Part shown: positions 1 to 12,079 of the stretch, one piece after another
How the letters are laid out: every line of letters starts with the position of its first letter
How positions within the stretch are numbered: position 1 is the first letter of the stretch
From: Ptiloglossa arizonensis
Taxonomy: Eukaryota; Arthropoda; Insecta; Hymenoptera; Colletidae
Length of the DNA: 64,000 nucleotides
Assembly (NCBI RefSeq): GCF_051014685.1
Contig: NC_135055.1
Coordinates: 10,528,001 to 10,592,000, forward strand
Reading direction: 5' to 3'
The notes under the pieces: generated by a model
The model's database searches: none
The model's input: only the letters and a program-made list of their open reading frames with translations
What the model was told of the DNA's origin: nothing
Position numbers and translations under genes: made by a program

Positions 1-1280
1 CTCGAAGAATGGAAATTTTAATTCTTCATTGCCAGATTCCTTAAACGTCGATGAAGAAACCCGGGATATCTCAATCCCGACGACGATCTAGACCGCCGTA
101 CATTATGTCAGCGACACGTTTTAAGAAGCGAAGAGCAAGGAAAGGAATCCAGGCTTTGTTGAGAAACTTCGCTCTTGGGAATTCTAGACTCGGAAGAAGG
201 CGACGTCTAGCAGCTTTTAATTTCGAGCTAAAAAAAGGAGAGATCCTTGCGTCTCACGACGCCTATTCATGGAAATTGAACGTTACTCTTACACCAACGA
301 GACGTTTCGCTTGATTTACCGACAACTTGGATGAAAAACGAAGCAGCCAACATCAGCAGGCGGGAAATCATCGAAATTTGTGGTACGAATTATTTTCATT
401 GAATGTTTCATCAAACATTTCGAATAATATGTATTTTGTTATCTGACGATGATTATAATTTCGTACTATTTTCATTAACGTGTTACCTTCTTTTTAAGGT
501 TTAATCGTTTCCACCGTGATTTTAATTTAAATGTACACCTACGAGATAAAGAGTTTCGAATATTTACTTCATTTATCGAAAGGATCGTTAATCGATTTTA
601 GTTACGATGTAAAATAAAGCTACTTGTCTTTAATTATTTTTACGATAAGTACAAAGCAATCTGAGCCAGAAAATTTGTATGTGTGTGTGTGTGTCTGTGT
701 ACATACTCATTTCAGAATTCTAGACACGAATTTAACTGGTTTTGTAGAATTTGAAAAACAAAATTAAATATCTTTCTAAACGTAACTTATCAAACTAGTT
801 GCTTTTATGATATTCTGATTTGTAATTTATATGTTTAAAATTTGTTCGCGTATTGTAGAATTAATTACATTTTACATATGTATGCCTATACATAAAATAG
901 ATATCCATTGTCTCTGTATTCGTATAAGCATAATTCATTTTAATATGTATACATTGTAATTGATTAGCTGTGAAAGTAATCGGAAAACTTTTAATATTGT
1001 TAATCTTTCGATCCATATGCTGGTTCTCTTAAGAAATTTTCTTTTGTTCCCAACACAAAAATGAATGTACAATTAACAAATTGATAACGTTGACTTTTCT
1101 GGCCAAGCCCTAATATGATTCTTGAAAAAGTGATACACAACAGATTTATCTCGATCGTGGCTAGTTAATAATGATTAACATTATTTAAAAAATCGCTTTA
1201 AATTAATACGTAACAAGTGTTGAAACACTTAATGAAAATTCCAAAAAATTTACCAGAGACTGGAGAAATGTTAAACAATG
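1..1280. other. AT-rich non-coding stretch, no gene recognised
   Basis: All frames are broken by frequent stops. The one exception near the start is an Arg/Lys-rich frame of 87 codons at 51-314 on the + strand with no recognisable domain; its composition (RRRSR, KKRRARK and RRRRR clusters) looks like chance reading of AGA/CGA-rich DNA. It could be the end of an exon cut by the window edge, but no downstream donor or partner exon is evident. The rest is TAAT/ATTA-rich sequence with a short TG repeat at 679-701. I see no RNA gene. Confidence 0.6.
679..701. repeat. TG dinucleotide microsatellite
   Basis: About eleven GT/TG units interrupted once by a C (…gtgtctgtgt…). Ordinary simple repeat in AT-rich DNA and a possible polymorphic marker. 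Confidence 0.9.
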
Positions 1281-1700
1281 TGGTTACAGGATCACCTGGT
1301 GATACAGTAGCCTCGAGTCGTAACAGTTAGAAAGGGTGGTAGGTGTTCCAGAAATCCACTACTGTTATCTATCTTCAGCTTGCCCTCCTCCGAGTACGTT
1401 GGGGAGAAGAGCGAGAAACGGTGACAGCAAGCGAGATACAGTTAAATGCGATTTATTAGCAGTTGAGCGATCGTTGATCGCTGGCCGTAGATAACGCTGA
1501 AGTACTCTCTATGCGAGCGATTCTAGAAAGTGTTAAGGACAACTAAGGAACAGTTAGAGAGGAAGACGCCGCGTCAGTTAAAGAGGTGACACTGTACTTC
1601 ACCCGACTTTTCCAAGTGAATCTCAATATTCTTGTATATACGTGTAAACTGTACAAGAAATTGATAAATTGTACCGTGTATTTATTTAAAATCTAGAAAA
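1281..1700 (+). other. GC-richer non-coding block, possible solo LTR relic
   Basis: This block is clearly richer in G and C than its flanks and contains GAGCGAGAAACGG, GCAAGCGAGA and GTTAGAGAGGAAGACGCC, then passes into an AT-rich tail with TTGTACCGTGTATTTATTT near 1670-1690. A GC-richer middle followed by a short AT-rich tail is the general shape of some insect LTRs. No primer-binding site, polypurine tract, or gag/pol fragment is visible beside it, and the ends are not defined by a clear TG…CA pair. An alternative is a transcribed non-coding exon or a regulatory block. Confidence 0.2.
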
Positions 1701-3115
1701 CTTAATTTATTTAAAACGATTAGTCAGTAGATTCGTGTATATTAAAATTCTTTCTTCCTTTTTGCGAATTTATTAACCACTCAAATTTGTACTTACGGTT
1801 TTGAAACACCCTGTATACAGAGCGGTGCAGATAAAGTATTAAAATTGAATATTTTAAAAATATTATTAAACAGAGTTGAAAAGTTTTCGGGGACACGTTT
1901 TTTCGTTCAACTTGATACGTTCTGTACACGATGTTCAAGATCGCGGATAGTAATAAATTTATTCCGTCGACTCATCGTGCAAGAATAAAAAAGAAGACTC
2001 CGAACGAAAACCAACGACGATGCTGCGAATTGATATTATTTGTGTTAAAAATACGAATGATATTATTTGTGTTGGAATTGATTCTCTATTTTCACAGCCA
2101 CTTATAGTAGCTATTTTCCCAAAGTAGTTTTATCAAAGATTGCGTTTTCATTCCAGATCGAGTCTCCCGTACTCGAAGACGTTCTGTGTATTCCAAATAG
2201 GCCAAGTGGCTCTTGAAACATTCACCGATCGAAAGTTCATCTCGAATGTAAACAACGCACTCATCGATCCGCGGAGAGGATTATCAGAGAGTCTCCGGCG
2301 AGCTTCTGATCGACGCGAGGCTGAATATCACCGCGAGGCAAGGCAGGAGGACAGTTTGCTTCGGAGTCTTTCTTTTCATTAAAAGCCGGGCGAACTTTCG
2401 AATGAAAATTCACTTCAAGGGTGCCTGAATTGAATTGCTCGCGCCTGCAGACTGACATCGCGCTGTTTCTTCTCACTCCCCCCACCCTTTCCCCACCGAA
2501 CACGCTTTCTCCCCACTCTGTCCCTTTCTTGCTCGCTCTCGAGGCCCATGCAATCCAAAAGTTTTCCCGCGCAAAATGCGAGCCGCATTATTTATCAAAC
2601 GGAGTAGCTAGTCGGCCGGGATTTTAACGTGGTTGCTATCCTACCTGCTGCCGTCTCGTTCTCTAAGGTAAACAGTTTTCAGTCCTCGGTCGACGAAGAG
2701 TCTGGCTACTTAATATTTCAGACGACCCCGAGCTAACTTCATGCATACTTATGTCGCAACGCGTGATTCCCCGCACGATAACCCCCGGCAATATTGTGCG
2801 CTAAATTTGGCCAGATTCCGGAATTCTCAATTTTTATATTGTTTTCCTTTCATTTACCTCGCCCGCGCCCGAGGATACTACGTGTTAACGTTTTTCCGTG
2901 TTTTACAGTCTACCAATGGAAGTGGAAAAATGTATCGGGGGGAGGGGAGGGCTAAATCGTTTTCACTTGTACAGGGTGTCGCGAAATATTTTTTCGTTAG
3001 AGGCAGACACTTTTATAGAACTTGATTATTTATTCGATTGGCAAAACATCGAGCAATTTTGATATCGTGGAGTTATCGGTCTAAAAGAACAAAAGGTTAG
3101 TTGCGCTTTATTACT
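1701..3115. other. Non-coding stretch with mixed composition, no gene recognised
   Basis: Open frames of 60-95 codons occur on both strands around 2140-2630 and 2741-3025, overlapping each other and showing no domain. A pyrimidine-rich tract at about 2465-2545 is followed by ordinary AT-rich sequence. Two strings resemble 3' splice sites, a pyrimidine run ending in CCAG at 2157 and TTTTACAG at 2908, but neither opens a convincing exon. A splice-donor-like AAGGTAAAC occurs near 2667. Confidence 0.5.
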
Positions 3116-3119
3116 TATT

Positions 3120-3175
3120 ATAGTAATAATAATAATGGTGGTAGTAGAAGTAATAGTAATAGTAATAATAGTAAC
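3120..3175. repeat. TAA/TAG trinucleotide-like imperfect repeat
   Basis: A run of TAA, TAG, TGG and GTA triplets with several substitutions lies between 3120 and 3175. The interruptions suggest an old microsatellite. It sits about 450 bp before the decayed reading frame at 3620. Confidence 0.85.
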
Positions 3176-3433
3176 ATTAATGATACGCGTGGTGATTCGC
3201 AAATTCGTTTAAATAAAACTGTATTTACTCGTTCGGATTATACAGTGTCAATAAATAGCACTAAAGAAATAATATTATAAGTATACAAATACAATATATG
3301 CATAAACGCAATATTTATTTCTGATTGACTGTGGTATTAGGTCTTTCAAACTGTTTTAAAATTAAAGGTATAATGCCATAAAGTGACTGGTGTGTTATAT
3401 GTTTGTAAAAATTTCTGCAGCTATACTCGAAGA

Positions 3434-3441
3434 TGTATAAA
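3434..3441 (+). promoter_or_regulatory. TATAAAAG box upstream of a decayed reading frame
   Basis: A consensus-like TATAAAAG lies about 180 bp before the first piece of the decayed frame at 3620-4155. An initiator would be expected 25-35 bp downstream, where the sequence is CTACATTTTCC, a poor match. It may be a leftover element promoter or a chance hit in AT-rich DNA. Confidence 0.2.
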
Positions 3442-3619
3442 AGTTTGATACATACGAACTTTGCTACATTTTCCGCTTGTGTTTCAAGCAATCGTCGTCA
3501 GAACGAAATTATCGACACTTGTTAATTACTGTGTGGATGTAAGCTGAAGTTGTGCGAAAAGTTATCTGTATCCTGTGATATAGTAATATATTTTTAACAG
3601 AAAAATGAAAAGCGTGTAA

Positions 3620-4155
3620 TTAGGAAAATGACACCGAAAGTAAAAAGAATGCTAAAGAAATTGAGTTGGCGCAAAATATTATTAATTTAATGGATAGTTA
3701 TGAACTGGCTGGATTTGCAGACATAGAAGTAGAGCAAGGATTGGTACTTGACGATACGGATGAATCAACATGTTCTATCTAACAACAAATCTATCGATTT
3801 TCCTATAGAAGACGAAGAGTCAGTTGGATCAAGTCATTCATCATCGTCTCCAACTACAGAAAACTCATCTTCGAGCATACCACGTGAAGAAAGTTCACAC
3901 GAGGTGGATCATGAAAATATTAGTCTTCGATATGAGGGAAACGTAATTAATTTTTAGAAAAGTGGAAAGAAGAGAAAGTTATCTTTCCAAAAGTCCAGGT
4001 ACAGGAAATTGAAAAACAGTCAACCAATTGTATAGATGGAAAGCACAGGTTGACAAAGGTGTATCATGTGTAGGCAAAATGAAGCTTATTGCAAAGACTA
4101 CATTTGATAAATTTCTAAAGTATTAGAAAGTGCCGAAACAGACGACTAGAGAACG
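3620..4155 (+). pseudogene. Decayed reading frame, probable transposase-type HTH N-terminus
   Basis: Three pieces of one former coding region run in order on the + strand. Piece 1, with a Met at 3690, reads MDSYELAGFADIEVEQG and then an acidic tail to a stop at about 3780. Piece 2, in another frame at 3748-3957, is acidic and Ser-rich (EDEESVGSSHSSSS) and ends NVINF before TAG. Reading on in the same frame past that TAG gives KSGKKRKLSFQ and RYRKLKNSQ. Piece 3, shifted by one base, gives QLYRWKAQVDKG and KMKLIAKTTFDKF to a stop near 4125. The order 'basic-LSF…RYRKL…LYRW…GG-like…KL..I…F' recalls, from memory, N-terminal regions of insect transposon-derived proteins with CENP-B/pogo-type helix-turn-helix domains. 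That family call is tentative. No catalytic domain, TIRs or target duplication could be identified. At least two frameshifts and one internal stop show it is dead, so it is either a transposon relic or a dead host paralogue. Confidence 0.5.
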
Positions 4156-4159
4156 TTAT

Positions 4160-7100
4160 ATTATCAATAATAAAATGCATGACTCGAATCATTCGACAAG
4201 ACAAAATAGAGTACATTCACAAAGTGGTAAGAAACGATTACGATATTTATAAAAGTATCCCTCAGATGACATTAGGCTGAAAAGCAAGGTTAGATTCGAA
4301 TCGAATAATTTGCATAATTCACAGTACATTTTCCTTCTTATTTTACACGTACACTTTTACGTATACGTGCAATAAATATTCCTAAGATATACATTCCTAA
4401 AGATTCATCTGGTTATCCCACGGAAGCACAAGTCTTGATGGTTAATTCGAAAAAATCACCGAGCTGATTTTTCGGTGGTAGGATGATCGTTCCCGAAGAA
4501 CGTTTCCCTTATCTTTTTACTAGCGTGTACAAAAACGTCATCAGTCTCCGGTTCGTGCAATCGCAGTCAAGTTAAGCCGCGTAATAAAAACAGAGAGTCC
4601 GTCTTTTCCAACGGGGTTCCCAGCACCACGAAAGGGATTCGGTCAACAATATGGCAAGGTGTTTGATGAGCCAATCGATCACGGCTCCCTGTCAGCTTTC
4701 GAGCCGAAATGTGCTCGCGCGTGTGCATATTCGCACGTGCCTGATCTCGTGTGCGAGCGTATGAAACTCGCACCATAAGTTACGGGCCCACCACGAAACC
4801 CTGTCTGCTGGAATATGCGAGGGTGGTCATCGTTTGGCCAACTATGAATATGCATTCGGTGTTCTTCTTTCCTGTTAGCTCTATTTCTGAGCGGTACTCG
4901 GCACACGTCACGTGCGATCGTGCCGTACACGCGTGTAACTCTTGTGTGCACAGAGGGACCTCGTTTAACCGGAATTCAATTCTATGGTATCCCAAGCTTC
5001 TATTACCAGACATCTCTATTATCCGGTGCGTACAATACTGACCAGAAGCGAAATATCGTCCGATCTGTTGTTAGTTTCTACGATGGATAGACACGTGACA
5101 ATTGGTACGTATTCGTTGAAAGTTTCTTTTTTTACTTTTTGGCGTCAAATACGTCATTAGATGGGGTAGCTCCGAGCTAAATTGGCCATGAAAAGATTAA
5201 ATGAAAAGTGCTCGGATATTGCATCGGAGGTCAGTGCACCGTGGTGTGCGTTGCGGTATTTATTTTGCATTAATCTTTAACAACCGATAGCGCGTGGTGT
5301 CGCGTGACTCGCATTTGTAAATTTAATTAATCTTCCGTTTTTTTCCTCCGAGTTTGGTGTCGCATCTGCACAGCGGTTGCACATGGTCATAGCGACAGAC
5401 TTAGTTTTTGGATTTTGTGGTATACCTGGGTCTCTTTTAAACGGTGAAAGGTATTTTCAATATGTTCTTGTAACGTTAGGGTCGTAATTGAGAGTAGTTT
5501 GTATTTACGTCTTTGTATTTCAATTATTTTATTTCTTCTTTCGGCGAAACGTTTACGATCAGTTCGTGGGAACAATTTCCGACCGTATCGCTAAATATTT
5601 GAAATTTTGCAATTCGAAGCTTCGTTATCGAGATATAAGCAGTCAAAGTTTCCCGATATGATTCTATATCCGCGATATTTATATCCCGTTCAGTTGATCG
5701 TGTTCTCCACGCGCGGCAACAATTTACCTGCTCGTATCTCGATAACCAAGTCTCCGATTCCAAAACGGAAAAGAATTTTTCGATTTAAATTGGCGCGAGA
5801 AATCGATACTGAAAACAGTTCCCAAATTTTCATTAATACCTTGTACACTTAAATACCCAACAGTTTTGCAAATAAAACGATGTCGTCTGCGATTACTGGA
5901 TTACGAGATTACGATATCTCGAGAGAAATGTTCGTATTTGTAATAATTTAAGTCACTGAAGAAACGATGGTCTCTGGCTGTTCTCTGAATTTTTCTCCAG
6001 AGTTTCGCAACGCAACGAAAGGCAATTTGCAGCGTAGAATTTGACGAAGTGATATTTCGTCGGTTCGATTGTTTTCAGTTTAGTCGGAATTTCATTTAAA
6101 ATGCGAATTTCGTGATACCGGTTTCATGAAACGCGAGCGTTACGAAGTTTTTTTAGCGAACATTTGCCCCGTCGACCGTGCATTGTAATTATTCGATTCA
6201 ATCGCGCATACATTAATGCGCCGTTTCTTCTTCCCAAAGCCCTTTATGACACAGGAATTATGCTCCCGGGGTCGTCTAATTTCTCAACAAGGAAAAAATA
6301 CCGTTGCATCAACGCGAGCACATTTTTCAACGGTATCTAGAAATACATGTAAAAGGATTTTCCCCCGTAAACTTTCCCGACAATGAAACGAACAATTTAC
6401 CTTCCATAAATATCATTTCAACGATAAAGTTTTTCCCTTCTGCGCTATTTGACTTTCGTGTACATAGTACAATATTTTAACCGTAATCGTCCTATCGTTT
6501 CTTGGAAGTGATTAGAGTAATCAGTGAGTACTTTACGTCTTGTTTTCGTATTTGAGAACTTGTTGTGTCATTTATTGCTCATAGCTGCGAAAAACAGTAT
6601 AACTGATTAAATGTGTATCTTTCACGTTATCACCGGAGACAAACAAAACCAGACGTTGAAATTGAGCAATTTTTCCGTATTTTGTTTACAAGCTGGCTAC
6701 CTACTCTTATTTCTTCCCCCTTGCTCGGGGTGATTTGCATTGTTAATAACAGTGTCGTACGCGCATGTTCGTACGCGAAGCGTATCTTACGAGTGGCGTA
6801 CGTATCGTTTTGATTAACAAACCGGAAGCGTGGCTTTGTTGAGTTTCAATTATGTAATCGGTAAATAGAGAACTACGAGGCATTTCTGATATACGTGTGT
6901 TGAACTATTCATCGAATTATGCAAGCCTGTAGACTTCCGAGAAGTAATAGATTATCGATCTTGGGAACGTGTATTTACAAAGTAATTTTGTGCTTTTTCA
7001 ACGAATCACGAAGAAAAATGCCAATTTATGCCCCGAAATACAAACTCTATATTCCTCTCTTGTACTCTTCTGTCAGTAAATAATTTCAAACCGAAAGCAG

Positions 7101-8400
7101 TCCATGTTACAACTATAATGAGATAGCTCTCATTCTTGTTTTCACGAATTTCTTTCGCAGTCGCGTTTTCAAGACTGATACGATGCAATAAACGTAGAAA
7201 ATTTAGAGCAACGGATGCTGTTGTTTTTCTCGTTGTACGTTGAATGAATTATCACTGTTACACTTTTATTTTGGTTCGAACGAGCAGTGGAAATAAATTT
7301 TGGTTTAACGTTGCAAGGTTATAAATGAATATCTAGCTCTATTGCGTTGGGTGGTTAAACTTTAATTTCGAACGAAATTAAATCAAATATTGCCGAATAA
7401 AATTAAACTCTTCGTTATTCCGATCAAGAATGCTTTTATTTTCAAAGATAAAGACCATAAAAATGATAACCTATCGAGAAATACAATCTGTACGATCAAC
7501 GCAAAGTTTTCAATACGAACTACAGTTTAAATAGCGTCTAGATACACAGATTTGCAAAGTTTTATAACTTTCAGAATCGTCACTTCATCGCTCGTATTAT
7601 TTGTACGTAAGTTCTGTACAAATTGCAGTTAATTGTTATAGTCCTTGTTATATTTCAATTTTAATATTGTTAAAAATTTTGAATGTCGAAACGTCGAAGG
7701 AAAGAAATGCACACGTAAACTGTTTCGAGAAGTCTGATAAATAATTTCTTCCTCGCGCACTATCAACAATACATAAAGAAAATCAGGTATAACGAAAGTA
7801 TAATACTATGATCGGTTAATCGTTAAGACTTTGGTAAATTTTTAATGAATTAAGAAGCGATAATAAATCAAGAACAAGGTAAACGAGTTCACAGTCAATA
7901 TATATGTCACGTCGTACGTGACATCCTGTACATAAGTTCTTATATAAATTAAAATATGGTTACAACATATTTGAAAATGATAATTGTTTAACATTACGTT
8001 CGAGGAACGAAGAGTGCAAAACATGCCACTCGGTTAATCTCCATTCTACGTATTTTATAACGTAATTCGAAGAAATTAAACCGAAACGGGAACGATCGAG
8101 GACTGTTTCCCTCAAAACTGATTCTATACTTGGTAAATAAACGAAAGTATTTATCATTCCCTCGATATTTTATTCGAATACAATTAACACCTCCGTTCTA
8201 TGTTTTTCAATATCAGTGAAAGTATTTTCTGCCCTCGATGTGTACAAAACTTTTGCGGTAGTCGTGTCGACTCGTTTGATCGAATACTTTTGCCAAGGGT
8301 AGCAGTGTAGTGTGTCTGGTTACTCGCGATAAATTTTACAGCAGAGTGGAAGTATTGATTGCCGTTCGAGTCATTCTATCTTGATATATTTCTCACAGGA
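4160..8400. other. Long AT-rich stretch, no gene recognised
   Basis: No frame exceeds about 96 codons. Around 4560-5040 the sequence is GC-richer and three or four overlapping frames on both strands stay open, which indicates low stop density and not a gene. The region 5380-5850 likewise has overlapping small frames on opposite strands. I see no tRNA-like folds, no simple repeats of note and no transposon ends. The one striking short element is the palindrome at 7904-7924, listed separately. Confidence 0.6.
7904..7924. promoter_or_regulatory. 21-bp palindrome with two CACGT half-sites
   Basis: The sequence ATGTCACGT, a 3-base centre, then ACGTGACAT is a perfect 9-bp inverted repeat. Each arm holds GTCACGT/ACGTGAC, a word shared by bHLH (USF/SREBP-like) and some bZIP sites. 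It could bind a dimer. No promoter is visible next to it, so the function is inference. Confidence 0.25.
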
Positions 8401-10079
8401 TACGTGGTCCACGTCAACGTAGATCCTATCTTCCCGTGTCAAATATTGCGGCTCGTGTAAACATCACAGGGTGGTAATTAAAGGGGGCCCTTCTCAAATT
8501 ATAAACGCAGGTCCAGCGACACTCGGCCGTAGGTGAAAACGTGCAAGGTGATTTCCGAAATTCGCTCACGGACACGATGCATTCGTGCATCGGCAACTTC
8601 GCGATCTTATGCGTGTCGTATCGTTCGTACAGTATCGATTCAAATTTATCGTCGCCGTGTACTCGAGAAGGGATCATTCTCAAGAAGGACTTTACACTTT
8701 AAGAAGGACAATTTCTTCTTTATTGGAATTAATTGCGAGAACAATTTTTGTCAGTCTTTCTGTTACCTCTAGGAGGGTAACTTTTATCGAGTTACATCTG
8801 CAATGTCATTTGAAAAACTTCCCAAAGTTTAATTCGAGCGAACCTGTACAATACGATGAAAATCATCGTACAGGAAGAACGGTAAATATTTCGTCCAATT
8901 AATTCGCCTAAAGAGAATCGAAGTTTTCGCGTCGCGTAATTTCACAGTGAGTTCATTATTAACAAAAGAGGGAAAAGTCGAGATAACACCGCAGACAGTC
9001 GCGTTTATCGTATCGGTCTCATCAAATATTACATGCTGCTTGAAATTGTTAATTTGAGCACTGTGCAAACTTTACGGAGTTTTCATAAAATTCTATTATC
9101 GGATAAAATATTGTACCGATGTCAGGCACGCGTCAGGAGACTATTTTACGATAACAAAAATATACAAAATTTCCTTCTCTTTCGCGATACTGTTTCGCGA
9201 ACTATTCTCCTTAATTTTAACCTTTTCAGGGTTACAATCGTCGATGCATCGGATAAAAGTTACAAAATATTTTCAATCCTTTTCTCACCTCTTGTTTCAA
9301 ACCATTGAAGCGTACAGTCAAATTTCTCGCGTAAAATGTTCAAACACCCTAACTGGTTACCAAAAGTGTAACACGAACTCTGTTTCATCGCGCATTTATC
9401 GTAATCGCACTTCGATCGTGTATCGTTTAAGTTTAAAAACATATTGTGGAAAATGAATCTTTCAATAGCTCTTTGAAGAAGTGTTGCGCAACACGATAGT
9501 ATTATTATCTTATCCTACTAATTCAAAAGATAAGCTACACACATCGCAAAACTCGTCACTTTATCTATTTGACCCAATCTATATTGTTTCCGGGCAGCGA
9601 GAAAATTACTACGAGGATCAGCAATTCTAGTTGTGGTCAACTATTGGTCGGAATTACGATCCACTTAACATTGACATTGAAGACTACCGGCATCGTGAAT
9701 TGCTACTGATACGATTACGTAACCGTGCTAGGAAAAAAGTTGTTACGCGTCGCGTAGAGAAAAGTTCGTTGCTTAATTCGACGAGATTTGACAAATGGTA
9801 ATGCACGCCGCGACGCCGGGCCGAGTCTTCCGAGGAGAAAGGGGTAAAAATGGTCGCGCGCACAGTCAACTAGGAAATTGGTATTACATATTTATACGCG
9901 ATTCAGCATTGTCTGCTAAAAAATGTCCCGCCATTTCGCAACGCCTTCGCCCGATTCGTCGTTTCTCAACGGAGCTCGGGACACGCGGGCTGCCCGACTA
10001 CTTTTCCGCGCCCCTGACAAATGATAGCACTGTCAAAAACGCCGTCTACCACGGGCGTCACCTGCGTCTACCTCCATAA
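8401..10079. other. Mixed-composition non-coding stretch
   Basis: Overlapping frames on both strands at 8426-8902 (79-105 codons) and 9684-10079 show no domain. Two short hairpins are present: CGATGCA-ttcg-TGCATCG near 8575, and an 11-bp stem with a bulge at 8843-8874. From about 9780 the sequence becomes GC-richer and leads into the candidate control block that follows. Confidence 0.5.
8843..8874. other. Bulged hairpin
   Basis: The left arm CCTGTA-(CAATA)-CGATG pairs with the right arm CATCGTACAGG, giving 11 base pairs with a 5-nt bulge and a 4-5 nt loop. It is too short for a canonical microRNA precursor. It may be the core of a decayed inverted repeat. Confidence 0.35.
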
Positions 10080-10290
10080 GTCTCTTTTATACTGAAAATT
10101 ATTGTCGCCGGTGCTCCACTTCAATTCCTGCATCCTTGATTACTTTGTTTACCCTGGACGCGCCACTCGTAAATTCGCGATGCTTCGGAAAGCAATCTCG
10201 TCATCTGATTGATACCCTCTCCCTCGATTATTAGTCCATTTTAACAACCTGGTCCCGCCCGATGCTAGGGCAATCGGTAGTTTTAATAAT
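10080..10290. promoter_or_regulatory. Candidate cis-regulatory block (forkhead and Exd-like sites)
   Basis: This GC-richer, stop-dense segment holds TGTTTAC at 10146-10152, a forkhead-type core, and TGATTGAT at 10206-10213, an Exd/Pbx-Hox type core. Further AT-homeodomain words (GATTATTAG, TTTTAATAATACG) follow. Site words alone are weak evidence; the case rests on their density in a block that contrasts in composition with its flanks. Target gene unknown. Confidence 0.25.
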
Positions 10291-10548
10291 ACGTTAAATG
10301 ATAGAGGAAGAGCTCGTTGCGAGCGAACTGTTACGTGTCGGATCTTGCTCTTCCTGGGTTCAACTCGAAACGAAGTATAGCAGTACTCGTTAACGAAATT
10401 GATACCAGGGTGTATTCTAAAATGATCGTTATTTAAAGAGAGCGTATTCGAAAACTCTTTTGCTCGAGATGAAGAAAAACTCCATATGCATTTGTTGCGT
10501 AGTTGCTGTTCGTTTAATGGAGTTCAACGACTGTAATAGTGTATACTA

Positions 10549-10681
10549 GGTTGTTCAATAACTGAGAGTAGTACTAGGTTGCTCGATAAGTTTTGTCGTT
10601 CGATAAAACTTACCGAACAGTACTACATTGAACAGTACTGTTCAGTAAGTTTTATTGAACGACGAAACTTATCGAACAACC
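10549..10681. mobile_element. Palindromic mariner-like MITE, 105 bp, plus partial end
   Basis: The intact unit is 10577-10681, flanked by TA on both sides (10575-10576 and 10682-10683). Its arms, about 46 bp each, match with few differences: the left starts GGTTGCTCGATAAGTTTTGT and the right, read on the other strand, starts GGTTGTTCGATAAGTTTCGT. The arms meet at a core with the 15-bp unit at 10619-10633 followed by AGTACTGTTC. A truncated end GGTTGTTCAATAA, also after TA, begins at 10549. TA target duplication and this type of end fit the Tc1/mariner superfamily. No coding capacity; it would depend on a transposase supplied elsewhere. Confidence 0.75.
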
Positions 10682-10689
10682 TATTATGT

Positions 10690-12060
10690 TTGTTGAATAT
10701 TTCGAAGCGCAATTGTAGCGTTTAAGTCGTGTTACACTGCTTAAGCACCCCGTTATTTTCTATTTTGTGAACAAATTCTTCAGGTAAAAGATCGTACCAT
10801 TTGCAGGGGGGCGTGTGAGATTATTTTTTTACGACCATTTAAGGTAGTCGATATTTTTTTAAATGGCACCCTATACTGTTTTCTCAATATCCTTGTACAG
10901 CAAAAGAAAACGGATCCAACGAACTTATAAACTGTATCAGTTTGATCATTCGATTTCGAGGACGTTACATCGATACGTTTTTAACGTTATTGAACATTTA
11001 ACGTTTGATGGATTTGCACTGAACAGTTGGTTTATGTTACGATTCTCGTCATTGAAAGCGTTCATTGCAATTATCGTTTCTAATGGATGTACTGTTTCTT
11101 TATCAGTATTCGTATGATACGATACAACTTTTATTTATGATAAGACTCAACAACGATTGAAATAAGCGGTGCGTCTTTACAGTGATTGATATTTTTATCT
11201 TTCCATATCGTGTTTGTCCCTCGTTATGCGCATTTTCTCTCATAATAGAACTGTTGAAGCCAACAGACAATGGAGATTAAAAAACGTAACAGGTGAAAAA
11301 TTATAACTCACGAAGCGAATGCAGTTAATGTTTAAAGCACGGTATCTTATGATCCGCGTACAAATATGCGACAACTCGAATGAGAAATTAGTACTACTTT
11401 AAGAAATCTACAATACCAGAGGATGTAAGATAAAGAATTATTGTCACAGGAGTTAGAGAATGTACAGAAATCATTTTGAACACATCTAATTTCGAATCTT
11501 GTAAATAAAATGCAAATTTATCGAAATTATATAATCGAAACGGTATGGTTTATAATATTGGTTGAATTTATTTTACGATGCTCTACAAGAATAATGAAAA
11601 ATGAAATATAAATATATAGAAAAATATTGATGATCATAAATTTTCGTTAAAAATGATCTTCAAAGAATAATAGTGCTACCATTATACGTACCCTTATAAA
11701 CAGTGTAATTTCATCCTGAAGAATGAAAATGTTACCTAAGAAAACTAATTTTTTCGCCATTTTTTCACTTGTTATTATTCATATTATTCTTCGTATTGTA
11801 TATTATAACTTACAATATAATTATTTGAATTTTGAATTTATACTATATACGTAAGTAGGTCGTATTTAGATTATATATATATTATTTATGGGCAGAGTAC
11901 AAATTTTGTAGAAATAGTTCAAATTAGTATATGTATTTCGACGAATGTTGTACTTTAATGTTGAATGATACTTGAATTTCGGTCTGCAATTACCAAATGT
12001 ATGAAAATATTCGTCTCGGTTAATCGTCGCTATAGAAACAATTTTCAGACATCGAAAATA
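10690..12060. other. AT-rich stretch, nothing recognised
   Basis: Only one small frame, 84 codons at 10863-11117 on the + strand, hydrophobic in places but with no identifiable family. Composition becomes very AT-rich between 11480 and 11960. No repeats of the mini-transposon family occur here. Confidence 0.6.
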
Positions 12061-12079
12061 ATGAATTCGTGTAAATATT

